Under the pieces are notes generated by a model, which was given only the letters and a program-made list of their open reading frames with translations, did not search any database and was not told the DNA's origin. DNA of 5,338 bases from an uncultured Altererythrobacter sp. (GTDB lineage: Bacteria; Pseudomonadota; Alphaproteobacteria; Sphingomonadales; Sphingomonadaceae). The stretch covers positions 1 through 5,338 of the forward strand of contig CALLIO010000134.1 in the NCBI GenBank assembly GCA_938009055.1. The letters are read 5' to 3'. Positions 1 through 5,338 of this stretch are shown here, piece after piece. The position numbers were made by a program, and so were the translations under genes. Each line of letters begins with the position of its first letter. The first letter of the stretch is position 1.

Positions 1-928
1 GATTGCTTTCGTGCCAATCCTGACGCTTGGTCCAATCGCTCAACGCTTCCAAATTGCCTTCCAGTTCGGGGAAGCGTTCATAGACATGGTCCATTTCGAC
101 CTCGAACGGCTTTGTCGGCGCTTCGTTGTTGTATTCGTAAAACGACTGAATGCCCTTGGCGAAATCGTCACGCATGGCTTCGGGCATGGAATCGCCAGCG
201 GCTTCGACCAGATAGCGGCCAAATTCTTCGGGCGTGCACGGATCGTATTGGATCTCTTTGCCCAGCGCATCGGACAGACATTTCGTCACATCCTTACCCT
301 GCAGCCGCTCTGGTCCGCCAATGTTCAGCCACGCGCCTTCCATATCAGGGCGTTCGATCGCGGCGAGCATGAATTTGGCGACATCATCCAGGCTGATCCA
401 GTTGGCGTGCAGTTCCGGCTTGTGCGGATAGACGTAACGCCCTTCGTTCATGATGAAGGGGCGCGCCCAATTGGTCAGCAAATTGTCCATGAACAAGACA
501 CTGCCAAACACGGTGCCCGGGCAGCCTGAACGCCACAGCGCATTGATGCCTTCGGTGTTGCCGCCATAAGTGAAGGGATCGCCGGGCTTGTCCGGGATCC
601 AGCTCGATGTGTTCCATACCAGCCGTTTGACGCCCAGCTCTGCCGCCGCTTTGCCCAAGCCGCCGACCAAATCCTTGCGTTCGGCGCGCCCTTGCAGTGG
701 GTGGGTGTAGAAAATGTAGTCGCTGCCCTCGAGCGCGTCCTTGTAAGTTGCAGGATCATAGAGGTCCATTGCACGCACTTCGACGTTTTCTACGCCTTCG
801 ATAGGAGCGCCCGCAAACGGATCGGCCTGGCGCGAGATCGCGCGCACTTTATAGCCTGCCTTCAATGCCTGGCGAACTTGCGCCATGCCTTGGCGGCCAG
901 ATGCGCCGATGACGGTAATAAGTTCCAT
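1..928 (-). CDS. NmrA-like NAD(P)-binding atypical SDR, C-terminus cut by window edge
   Basis: The reading frame is open from an ATG at 926-928 to the left edge, giving 309 codons with no stop, so the C-terminus is missing. NmrA-family proteins are usually about 290-350 residues, so probably little is lost. The N-terminus is a Rossmann beta-alpha-beta unit with GASGRQG at residues 8-14. The basic segment RAISR (29-33) after strand 2 suggests a preference for NADP(H). DLYDPATYKDAL (55-66) matches the usual third-strand region, and NWISLDDVAKFMLAAI (177-192) matches the conserved 'DVA' helix. The classical SDR YxxxK pair is not seen: Y121 is followed by GGNT. It may therefore be a redox-sensing binder or an unusual reductase/isomerase. 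The start is supported by AGAGGA nine bases upstream (complement of 938-943). It is transcribed divergently from the MDR gene. The family call is firm; the function is not known. Confidence 0.88.
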   Translation of the reverse strand, partial: MELITVIGASGRQGMAQVRQALKAGYKVRAISRQADPFAGAPIEGVENVEVRAMDLYDPATYKDALEGSDYIFYTHPLQGRAERKDLVGGLGKAAAELGVKRLVWNTSSWIPDKPGDPFTYGGNTEGINALWRSGCPGTVFGSVLFMDNLLTNWARPFIMNEGRYVYPHKPELHANWISLDDVAKFMLAAIERPDMEGAWLNIGGPERLQGKDVTKCLSDALGKEIQYDPCTPEEFGRYLVEAAGDSMPEAMRDDFAKGIQSFYEYNNEAPTKPFEVEMDHVYERFPELEGNLEALSDWTKRQDWHESN

Positions 929-1079
929 GTCCGTTTATCCTCTTCCAAACCAATGTTGCCGCGCAAGCTAGGCGAAATGGCCCAAGCTTTCCCCGCCCCA
1001 TTTTGATAGCAAGCACGCTTTTGCGACCTAGCGAAAAGGGCTGTTGCCGTAGCGCCCGCGGCGCGAAATGGTAAGCGCC
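929..1079. promoter_or_regulatory. Divergent intergenic region between NmrA-like and MDR genes
   Basis: These roughly 150 bases separate two divergently transcribed genes, so promoters for both should lie here. I could not find a convincing sigma-70 pair: TTGATA at 1003-1008 has only a poor -10 match (ACCTAG) 17 bases later. The leftward gene has a good ribosome binding site (complement of 938-943). The rightward gene has none at normal spacing. A bulged inverted repeat lies at 1018-1038. The regulatory role is inferred from gene orientation alone. Confidence 0.4.
1018..1038. repeat. Short imperfect inverted repeat upstream of MDR gene
   Basis: CTTTT-G-CG at 1018-1025 pairs with CGAAAAG at 1032-1038 around the six-base centre ACCTAG. 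This gives seven base pairs with one unpaired G (1023). It sits 41 bases before the preferred MDR start and could be an operator half-site pair or a leader hairpin. An arm of this size can occur by chance. Confidence 0.25.
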
Positions 1080-2078
1080 ATGAAAAACCGATTTTGGCGT
1101 ATCGACCGGCGGCCCGAAGGCACCAATTTCGCAGAGGCTTTGTCTCTGCAGGAGACATCCCTTGGCGAACCTGCGGAAGGGCAGGTGACCATTCGCAATG
1201 CGATGATCTCGATGGATGCGGGCACACGCATGTGGCTGACTGACCGGACCGATGGTTATCAACCTCCGCTGGAGCTTGGCATTCCAATGACCGGGCTTGT
1301 GGTGGGCGAGATTATCGCCAGCGCGCATCCCGATTTTGCCATTGGCGAATGGGTGCGCACCTTTGGCGTATGGGGCGATTACAGCCAGGTTGATCCGGTT
1401 ATGACCGGCGCTTTCAAACTTGACCCTAGTGTGACGGACAAGCGCGCATGGTTCGGCCCGCTGGGCATGAATGGCTGGACGGCGCTGTGGGGCGTGGAGA
1501 CAACCGGCGCTGCCAAACCGGGCGAAACTGTGCTGGTATCAGCAGCGGCAGGGGCGACCGGTATTCTCGCCGTGCAAATCGCCAAATTGCTTGGCTGCCG
1601 CACAGTCGGAATTGCCGGCGGGCCTGACAAATGCCGCTATTTGACGCAGGAGCTGGGGGTTGATGCCGCAGCCGACTACAAAGCGGCTGACTTCGCTGCG
1701 CAGCTTGATGCGGCAGGGCCGTTCGATGTCTATTTCGATAATGTCGGCGGGCCGATCCTTGATCTCGTCCTGACCCGAATGAACCATTATGGCCGCGTGG
1801 CTGTGTGCGGATTGGTCTCCGACTATCACGGGGACCGAACCAGCCCTGCGGAGTTTGACCAGATCTTGATGCGCCGATTGCGGGTCGAAGGTTTCTTCTC
1901 GCCCGACTTTATGGACAAGGGCGAAGAGCTAACCCAGCGCCTTAAAACATGGGTTGATGCAGGCGAGCTCGCCATGCCCTATGACGTGACGCAGGGGCTG
2001 GACAATACGCTTGGCGCATATGAAAAGCTCTTCACAGGTGGTAATGTGGGCAAAGTGATTGTGGAGCTTGAACAATGA
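1080..2078 (+). CDS. NADP-dependent MDR oxidoreductase, zinc-independent ene-reductase type (CurA / prostaglandin reductase / LTB4 12-hydroxydehydrogenase group)
   Basis: This is a 332-residue medium-chain dehydrogenase/reductase, full length for the group. The N-terminal catalytic domain opens MKNRFWRIDRRPEG, the typical start of YncB/CurA-like enzymes. LGMNGWTALWGV marks the domain junction. The cofactor domain has SAAAGATG (154-161) as its glycine-rich loop. AGGPDKCRYL (179-188) places K184 and Y187 where family members contact the NADPH phosphate. YFDNVGG (218-224) and a C-terminal GGNVGKVIVEL are also diagnostic. No zinc-ligand cysteines of the alcohol dehydrogenases are seen. Relatives reduce the C=C bond of alpha,beta-unsaturated ketones or aldehydes using NADPH in the cytoplasm. 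An in-frame ATG at 1068 would add MVSA; I prefer 1080 because it matches the family N-terminus, but neither start has a good Shine-Dalgarno sequence. The stop overlaps the next gene by ATGA, so the two are co-translated. The substrate is unknown. Confidence 0.92.
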   Translation: MKNRFWRIDRRPEGTNFAEALSLQETSLGEPAEGQVTIRNAMISMDAGTRMWLTDRTDGYQPPLELGIPMTGLVVGEIIASAHPDFAIGEWVRTFGVWGDYSQVDPVMTGAFKLDPSVTDKRAWFGPLGMNGWTALWGVETTGAAKPGETVLVSAAAGATGILAVQIAKLLGCRTVGIAGGPDKCRYLTQELGVDAAADYKAADFAAQLDAAGPFDVYFDNVGGPILDLVLTRMNHYGRVAVCGLVSDYHGDRTSPAEFDQILMRRLRVEGFFSPDFMDKGEELTQRLKTWVDAGELAMPYDVTQGLDNTLGAYEKLFTGGNVGKVIVELEQ

Positions 2079-2614
2079 ATGGCACGCTCGAAGACCGCGA
2101 GGATATCCGCGACATTATCGGCGCTTATGCCCATGCGATTGACCGGCGGCGCTGGGACATAATGCCCAATCTGTTTCACGAGGATGCCCAGTTCGCCTTT
2201 GGCACTTTGACAGGTGATTGGAAAAGTTTCGTCGATCAGGCGCGCGCTGTCATTGACCCTTGTCTTGCAACCCAGCACCAGCTTGGCCAGATCATTTTCG
2301 GTTTCGAAGGCGAGGATATCTGCCACACAGAAACCTATATGACGGCGATGCACACTATACCGCCTGATTACCCCTCGTCCGAAATCTTCCCACATAAAGA
2401 CACGGTCTATTCCGCCGTCATCGCGGGGCGATATGTCGACCGGTTTGAAAAGCGAAACGGGGAGTGGCGCATCTCCATGCGAACCGGCCTTTATGACTGG
2501 CGCGAGTTCCGCGAAGTTGAAGGTGTGGTTCTGTCCGATGTCCCCCAAGAAGCTTGCGGCTATCACGATGACCGCGATCCCTCGACGCCGGTTGTTGCGC
2601 GTTATCGTGGGTGA
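2075..2614 (+). CDS. NTF2/SnoaL-like domain protein, possible dehydratase or lyase
   Basis: This 179-residue protein has a single cone-shaped NTF2-like domain (SnoaL_4 type). The opening helix EDREDIRDIIGAYAHAIDRR is followed by RRWDIMPNLFHEDAQF, then a TQHQLGQ strand (66-72) and a late RYVDRFEKRNGEWRISMRTG segment (119-138), all standard for the fold. D23 and H68 fall where LinA (HCH dehydrochlorinase) and BaiE (bile acid 7-alpha-dehydratase) carry their catalytic Asp-His pair, and Y18 sits five residues before D23 as in BaiE. This supports a catalytic rather than purely binding role, but the correspondence is from memory, not an alignment. At 179 residues it is slightly longer than many members, with a C-terminal tail rich in D, P and R. 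The start is fixed by the ATGA overlap with the MDR stop and by GGAG (2063-2066) eight bases upstream. Coupling to an ene-reductase suggests consecutive steps, for example elimination then reduction. Confidence 0.85.
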   Translation: MNGTLEDREDIRDIIGAYAHAIDRRRWDIMPNLFHEDAQFAFGTLTGDWKSFVDQARAVIDPCLATQHQLGQIIFGFEGEDICHTETYMTAMHTIPPDYPSSEIFPHKDTVYSAVIAGRYVDRFEKRNGEWRISMRTGLYDWREFREVEGVVLSDVPQEACGYHDDRDPSTPVVARYRG

Positions 2615-2639
2615 AGATTAGTTCGCTTAACCACCCGCG
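2606..2639. terminator. Stem-loop between convergent genes, candidate bidirectional terminator
   Basis: CGTGGGTG (2606-2613) pairs with CACCCGCG (2632-2639), giving eight base pairs including one G-U. The 18-base loop contains a further AAG/CTT pairing. The left arm contains the end of the NTF2-like gene including most of its stop codon, and the right arm ends eight bases before the thioesterase stop. No T-run follows on either strand, so it does not look like a classical intrinsic terminator. The convergent position is the main support. Confidence 0.35.
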
Positions 2640-2646
2640 CCATAAA

Positions 2647-3063
2647 TCAACCAGAACGCATCAGCGTGAACACGCCGGTCATCGTGGCGAGCAATGTCTC
2701 ACCGTCCCAAATCTTGCCAGAGGTGTGCGCTTGGCGTCCGCCAATCCGGTCAATCTGCGCATCGGCCACAATCCAATGGCCGATGATTGCAGGGCTTAAG
2801 AAATTGACCGTCATCGAACTTGTCACCACCGGCACGGGCGGCTCTTCACTCGCATAAGGTTGATAGGAAAGCGCCACATCGGCCAATGTCGCCAGCACGC
2901 CGCCATGGGCTGCCTCGCGGTAATTGCGGTGCTGATCAGCCAAGCGTAGCCCCACCAAAGTGCGCCCCTCGATCGGCTTAAGCCAATAGGGCCCGCCATG
3001 GTCGAGGAAGCCGGGCGTGAAATTCGCAGGCTCAAACCCCTCATCCGCTGCGTAGTCGATCAT
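2647..3063 (-). CDS. PaaI-family hotdog-fold thioesterase
   Basis: This 138-residue protein is the usual length for PaaI/YdiI-like acyl-CoA thioesterases. The hallmark HGGVLATLADVALSY begins at residue 53: HGG (53-55) forms the start of the hotdog helix and D62 is the expected catalytic acidic residue. N47 lies just upstream, as in PaaI. SSMTVNFLSPA and the final strand with LLATMTGVFTLM complete the fold. Such enzymes hydrolyse acyl- or aryl-CoA thioesters, typically as tetramers in the cytoplasm, often to free CoA from stalled pathway intermediates. The open frame extends far upstream to 3384, but the start at 3063 is chosen because AAAGGGGG (complement of 3072-3079) lies eight bases before it and the upstream residues are antisense to the ligase gene. 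It is divergent from an acyl-CoA synthetase, so the two likely act on related thioesters in opposite directions. The exact substrate cannot be read from sequence. Confidence 0.9.
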   Translation of the reverse strand: MIDYAADEGFEPANFTPGFLDHGGPYWLKPIEGRTLVGLRLADQHRNYREAAHGGVLATLADVALSYQPYASEEPPVPVVTSSMTVNFLSPAIIGHWIVADAQIDRIGGRQAHTSGKIWDGETLLATMTGVFTLMRSG

Positions 3064-3071
3064 CTTGCATG

Positions 3072-3079
3072 CCCCCTTT
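3072..3079 (-). promoter_or_regulatory. Ribosome binding site deciding the thioesterase start
   Basis: On the minus strand this reads AAAGGGGG, eight bases before the ATG at 3061-3063. It favours that start over the in-frame ATG at 3088-3090, which would add nine residues, and over more distant starts inside the opposing ligase gene. Confidence 0.6.
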
Positions 3080-3095
3080 GCGCTAGTCATAGTGC
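3080..3095. repeat. Imperfect 16-bp palindrome, candidate operator
   Basis: GCGCTAGTCATAGTGC pairs outward from its centre as GC-x-CTA / TAG-x-GC, five of six arm positions, around a four-base centre. It lies 17 bases upstream of the thioesterase start, where a bound regulator could block leftward transcription. No regulator gene is visible in the window. Confidence 0.3.
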
Positions 3096-3116
3096 CAATA
3101 GAGGGTTTTGCGCTGC

Positions 3117-3134
3117 TGCCTAAACCATCAGGCA
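3117..3134. repeat. Short inverted repeat, candidate operator
   Basis: TGCCT (3117-3121) and AGGCA (3130-3134) are perfect five-base arms around an eight-base spacer, an 18-bp span typical of dimeric repressor sites. It overlaps the best rightward promoter candidate for the ligase operon. Five-base arms are short enough to be chance. Confidence 0.25.
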
Positions 3135-3159
3135 TAACACGCTGGGAAAAAGCAAACGC

Positions 3160-3167
3160 AGAGGAAG
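3160..3167 (+). promoter_or_regulatory. Ribosome binding site deciding the acyl-CoA synthetase start
   Basis: AGAGGAAG lies eight bases before the ATG at 3176-3178. This is a strong Shine-Dalgarno match and places the start there rather than at the in-frame ATG at 3065, which would add 37 residues without family resemblance. Confidence 0.75.
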
Positions 3168-3175
3168 CCAAGCCC

Positions 3176-4774
3176 ATGTCCGATATCGAAGCGCAAATTG
3201 AGAATTGCGGGACAATCACTGAAATCATCCGCCTGCGCGCAGAGCATTTGGGGGACAGGCCCGCTTTCACTTTTGGCGATGAAGTGATGGACTTTGCCGC
3301 GCTGGATGCAGGCAGCAATCGCGCAGCCCAAGCATTGCTGGCGGAAGGGGTAAAGCAAGGCGACCGCGTCGCATACCTTGGCAAGAACCATCACCTTTAT
3401 TTCGAAGCCTTTATCGGCGCTGCCAAGATTGGCGCTGTGATGACACCGGTGAACTGGCGGCTTGCCCCGCCAGAAGTTGCCTACATCCTCGACAATTGCG
3501 CGGCGCAAGTGGTCTTTATCGGCGAAGGCTTTGACGACATGCTGGGCAAAGTGCGCGGCGATTGCTCTAGCGTCAAAACAGTCATCGGCATTGACGCAAG
3601 CGGGAACGACATCGCCGATTATCGCCAATGGCGCGATGCTCATGCAGCCGATGATCCAGCGCTTGCCATCGGAACCGACGACCCGTTCCTGCAGCTTTAT
3701 ACGTCAGGCACCACTGGCCGCCCCAAAGGCGCAGTTATGACCCATGCCAGCATATTGGCAGGGCGGCATACGGACGATAGCACGCAGGCGATGCGCGAAT
3801 GGCAAGAGCCGATCGAAAATGATGTCAGCCTTGTTGCCATGCCCTGCTTTCATATCAGCGGCACGGGCAATGGACTTGCCAATATTATCTCGGGCACGAA
3901 TTCGATTGTCCTTACCGAATATGATCCCACGCAAGCATTGGAGCTGATCGAGAAATATCCAATCTCCAAGCTGTTCCTTGTGCCTGCAGCAATCCAGATT
4001 CTGCTCAACCATCCGCGCACGAGCGAGGTCGATTTCTCCTCGCTCAAATATATCACTTATGGCGCATCGCCCATCCCGCTTGAGCTGATGAAGCAAGCGA
4101 TGGACGTGCTGGGCTGCGGCTTTGTCCAGATGTATGGGATGACGGAAACATCGGGCACGATTACCGCGCTCGATCCGGCCGACCATGTGCCCGAAGGCAG
4201 CGAGAGAATGCGCTCTGTCGGCACTGCGCTGGATGGGGTTGAGCTCAAGGTCATCGACGAAGAAGGCAACAGCCTGCCGCCTGGCACAATTGGCGAGATC
4301 GCCACGCGCTCAGGCAAGAATATGGCGGGATATTGGCAAATGCCCGAAGCAAGCGCAGAGACGATTGACGCCGAAGGCTGGCTGCGCACGGGCGATGCCG
4401 GCTATCTTGATGAAGACGGATATTTGTTCATTCGCGACCGGGTGAAGGATATGATTATCTCTGGCGGCGAGAATATCTATCCAGCCGAAGTTGAAAACGC
4501 GCTCTATGCGCATGAAGCGGTGGGCGATGTCGCCGTGATTGGCGTGCCGAGCGAAAAGTGGGGCGAGGAAGTGAAAGCCTGCGTCGTTGTGAAGGAAGGC
4601 GCAAGCTTGGACGAGGCGGGCCTGATCGCTCATGCGCGCACGCAAATCGCGGGCTACAAATGCCCCAAATCGGTTGATTTCATCGCAGAATTGCCGCGCA
4701 ATCCATCGGGCAAGATCCTGCGCCGCGAATTGCGCGCACCCTATTGGGAAGGCAAAGACAAAGCGGTGAACTAG
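3176..4774 (+). CDS. Acyl-CoA synthetase (AMP-forming), FadD-like ANL superfamily
   Basis: This 532-residue protein is full length for a class I adenylate-forming ligase. It converts a carboxylic acid, ATP and CoA into an acyl-CoA, AMP and pyrophosphate through an acyl-adenylate. All core motifs are present in order: the P-loop LYTSGTTGRPKG (174-185), a PCFH segment ending at H226, YGMTET (320-325), WLRTGD (402-407) with D407 binding the ribose, the hinge RDRVKDMI (420-427), SGGENIYPAEVE (429-440), and PRNPSGK with catalytic K513 in the mobile C-terminal domain. No key residue is missing. NWRLAPPEVAYIL and the hinge region resemble mycobacterial FadD13 and related ligases used for fatty, terpenoid or steroid-side-chain acids, but the pocket cannot be read by eye. 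No signal peptide or membrane segment is seen. The VOC gene follows one base after its stop. A dedicated catabolic ligase is more likely than housekeeping FadD given the neighbours. Confidence 0.95.
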   Translation: MSDIEAQIENCGTITEIIRLRAEHLGDRPAFTFGDEVMDFAALDAGSNRAAQALLAEGVKQGDRVAYLGKNHHLYFEAFIGAAKIGAVMTPVNWRLAPPEVAYILDNCAAQVVFIGEGFDDMLGKVRGDCSSVKTVIGIDASGNDIADYRQWRDAHAADDPALAIGTDDPFLQLYTSGTTGRPKGAVMTHASILAGRHTDDSTQAMREWQEPIENDVSLVAMPCFHISGTGNGLANIISGTNSIVLTEYDPTQALELIEKYPISKLFLVPAAIQILLNHPRTSEVDFSSLKYITYGASPIPLELMKQAMDVLGCGFVQMYGMTETSGTITALDPADHVPEGSERMRSVGTALDGVELKVIDEEGNSLPPGTIGEIATRSGKNMAGYWQMPEASAETIDAEGWLRTGDAGYLDEDGYLFIRDRVKDMIISGGENIYPAEVENALYAHEAVGDVAVIGVPSEKWGEEVKACVVVKEGASLDEAGLIAHARTQIAGYKCPKSVDFIAELPRNPSGKILRRELRAPYWEGKDKAVN

Positions 4775-4775
4775 C

Positions 4776-5318
4776 GTGTCGCGGCCACCAGATTTGCGGC
4801 ATCTTCCCGTTCACCAGCTGGCCTATTTTGTGCCGGATATAGAGGCAGCAGCGCGCGCACATTGCGCCGCTTTTGGCTCGGGGCCATTCTTCACCTTCTG
4901 CCACGTCCCGCTTTCCAGCAGCGTGCATCGCGGGCACCCGCATGATTGGGACCATTCCAGCGCTTATGGCCAATGGGGCGAGGTGATGGTCGAATTTGTC
5001 CAGCAGCATTCCGATGGGCCAAGCGCGATCCGCGATATGTATCCCGCAGGTACTGACAATTTCGGCCTCCACCACGCGGCAACATTCGTCGAGAATCTTG
5101 ATGAAGGAATCGCACATTTCGAAGCGCAGGGTTCACCGCTCGCTCAATTGTCTACGACAGTGACCGGTACACGCTTTGCCTTCATGGATATGACTGCAAC
5201 GCTGGGCCATATGGTCGAATTGTATGAGCCCAATGAAGCGATCAGCGGGTTTTACGCTATGGTGCGCGAAGCGGCGCAAGGCTGGGATGGCAAAGATGTC
5301 ATCCGCGATTTGGGATAG
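4776..5318 (+). CDS. VOC (glyoxalase/bleomycin-resistance fold) family protein
   Basis: This 180-residue protein has two VOC half-modules. The first begins VHQLAYFVPDIEAAARAHCAAFG (12-34, H13 a predicted metal ligand) and ends in VMVEFVQQ (E73). The second begins FGLHHAATFVENLDEGIAHFEAQG (H99 or H100) and ends in LGHMVELYEP (E148). The H-E-H-E set is the usual divalent-metal site, so an active metalloenzyme is likely. The pattern is that of the Glyoxalase_4 group, which includes methylmalonyl-CoA epimerase relatives; epimerase, isomerase, lyase or dioxygenase chemistry are all possible. Residues 51-60 (HRGHPHDWDH) are unusually histidine-rich, in a stretch that normally lies near the active-site mouth. 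The GTG start is one base after the ligase stop, preceded by GGTGA (4765-4769) inside the ligase gene, so translation is probably coupled. The product likely acts on the same CoA-linked substrate, which is inference. Confidence 0.87.
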   Translation: MSRPPDLRHLPVHQLAYFVPDIEAAARAHCAAFGSGPFFTFCHVPLSSSVHRGHPHDWDHSSAYGQWGEVMVEFVQQHSDGPSAIRDMYPAGTDNFGLHHAATFVENLDEGIAHFEAQGSPLAQLSTTVTGTRFAFMDMTATLGHMVELYEPNEAISGFYAMVREAAQGWDGKDVIRDLG

Positions 5319-5327
5319 GATAGCGAT

Positions 5328-5338
5328 ATGGGCGAAGC
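5328..5338 (+). CDS. Start of a further gene in the same operon, cut by window edge
   Basis: An ATG at 5328-5330 is followed by codons for G and E and then the window ends. AGGA at 5317-5320, overlapping the end of the VOC stop codon, lies seven bases upstream, a good Shine-Dalgarno position. The nine-base gap to the VOC gene fits operon spacing. Nothing can be said of the product. Confidence 0.5.

Larger units (their letters stand above)
3064..3175. promoter_or_regulatory. Divergent intergenic region between thioesterase and acyl-CoA synthetase genes
   Basis: These 112 bases must hold start signals for both genes. Both ribosome binding sites are clear: complement of 3072-3079 leftward and AGAGGAAG at 3160-3167 rightward. 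A loose rightward promoter candidate is TTTGCG (3107-3112) with GCATAA (3132-3137) at 19-base spacing; TTGCAT (3065-3070) with CATAGT (3088-3093) has ideal 17-base spacing but a poor -35. Neither is persuasive. Two imperfect palindromes (3080-3095 and 3117-3134) are candidate operator sites. Shared regulation of both genes is inference. Confidence 0.45.

Noticed and set aside
11..529. 172-residue plus-strand open frame opposite the NmrA-like gene
   Set aside because: It is a shadow of the real minus-strand gene, with no recognisable domain and no ribosome binding site; the NmrA frame carries clear family motifs.
1003..1031. TTGATA with a hexamer 17 bases downstream as an MDR promoter
   Set aside because: The -10 candidate ACCTAG is too poor a match to support a call.
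849..1328. Minus-strand open frames across the divergent spacer and MDR N-terminus
   Set aside because: Biased composition and no domain; they run through the start of the well-supported NmrA and MDR genes.
1979..2566. 195-residue minus-strand open frame opposite the NTF2-like gene
   Set aside because: It mirrors the NTF2-like coding region; only the plus-strand frame shows family motifs and operon coupling.
3065..3175. In-frame 37-residue N-terminal extension of the acyl-CoA synthetase
   Set aside because: A strong ribosome binding site (3160-3167) precedes the ATG at 3176, and the protein from there begins like the family. The extension also lies across the divergent promoter region.
3064..3384. 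Long upstream extension of the thioesterase reading frame on the minus strand
   Set aside because: It is antisense to the ligase gene, is low-complexity in S, A and R, and the 3063 start gives a normal-length PaaI protein with a good ribosome binding site.
3704..4186. Minus-strand open frames within the acyl-CoA synthetase
   Set aside because: They lie wholly inside a gene with all ligase motifs intact and show no domain or start signal.
1..5338. Mobile element, phage, defence or toxin-antitoxin system
   Set aside because: No transposase, integrase, terminal repeats, small paired genes or defence-type domains were seen; all genes belong to metabolic enzyme families with similar codon use.

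Overview
The window looks like ordinary chromosome from a moderately GC-rich alphaproteobacterium. Codon choice, gene density and the mix of small catabolic enzymes suggest Sphingomonadales (Erythrobacter/Novosphingobium-like). That placement is inference from overall character; there is no rRNA or marker gene to confirm it. I see no tRNA, rRNA, CRISPR array, insertion sequence, integrase or phage gene. Nearly all of the sequence is protein-coding.

Layout, left to right. (1) A minus-strand NmrA-type NAD(P)-binding protein starts at 928 and runs off the left edge. (2) A divergent spacer of about 150 bp follows. (3) A plus-strand pair comes next: a zinc-independent MDR-type NADPH ene-reductase (1080-2078) and an NTF2/SnoaL-like protein (2075-2614), overlapping by ATGA. 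(4) A 32-bp convergent gap contains a GC-rich stem-loop. (5) A minus-strand PaaI-type hotdog thioesterase lies at 2647-3063. (6) A 112-bp divergent spacer carries two small imperfect palindromes. (7) A second plus-strand operon holds an acyl-CoA synthetase (3176-4774), a GTG-started VOC-fold protein one base after its stop (4776-5318), and the first codons of another gene at 5328.

Taken together, this is a plausible accessory catabolic locus for a carboxylic acid handled as its CoA thioester. The ligase would activate the acid, and the thioesterase would release dead-end CoA esters. The NTF2-like protein keeps an Asp-His pair like that of LinA and BaiE, so it may perform a dehydration or elimination. 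The MDR protein would reduce a conjugated C=C bond. The NmrA-like protein and VOC protein have roles that cannot be assigned from sequence. The combination of CoA ligase, NTF2-fold lyase and ene-reductase resembles, in logic only, bacterial steroid/bile-acid dehydroxylation pathways. The substrate is unknown. Each protein belongs to a known family; any novelty lies in the combination and substrate rather than in a new type of system.
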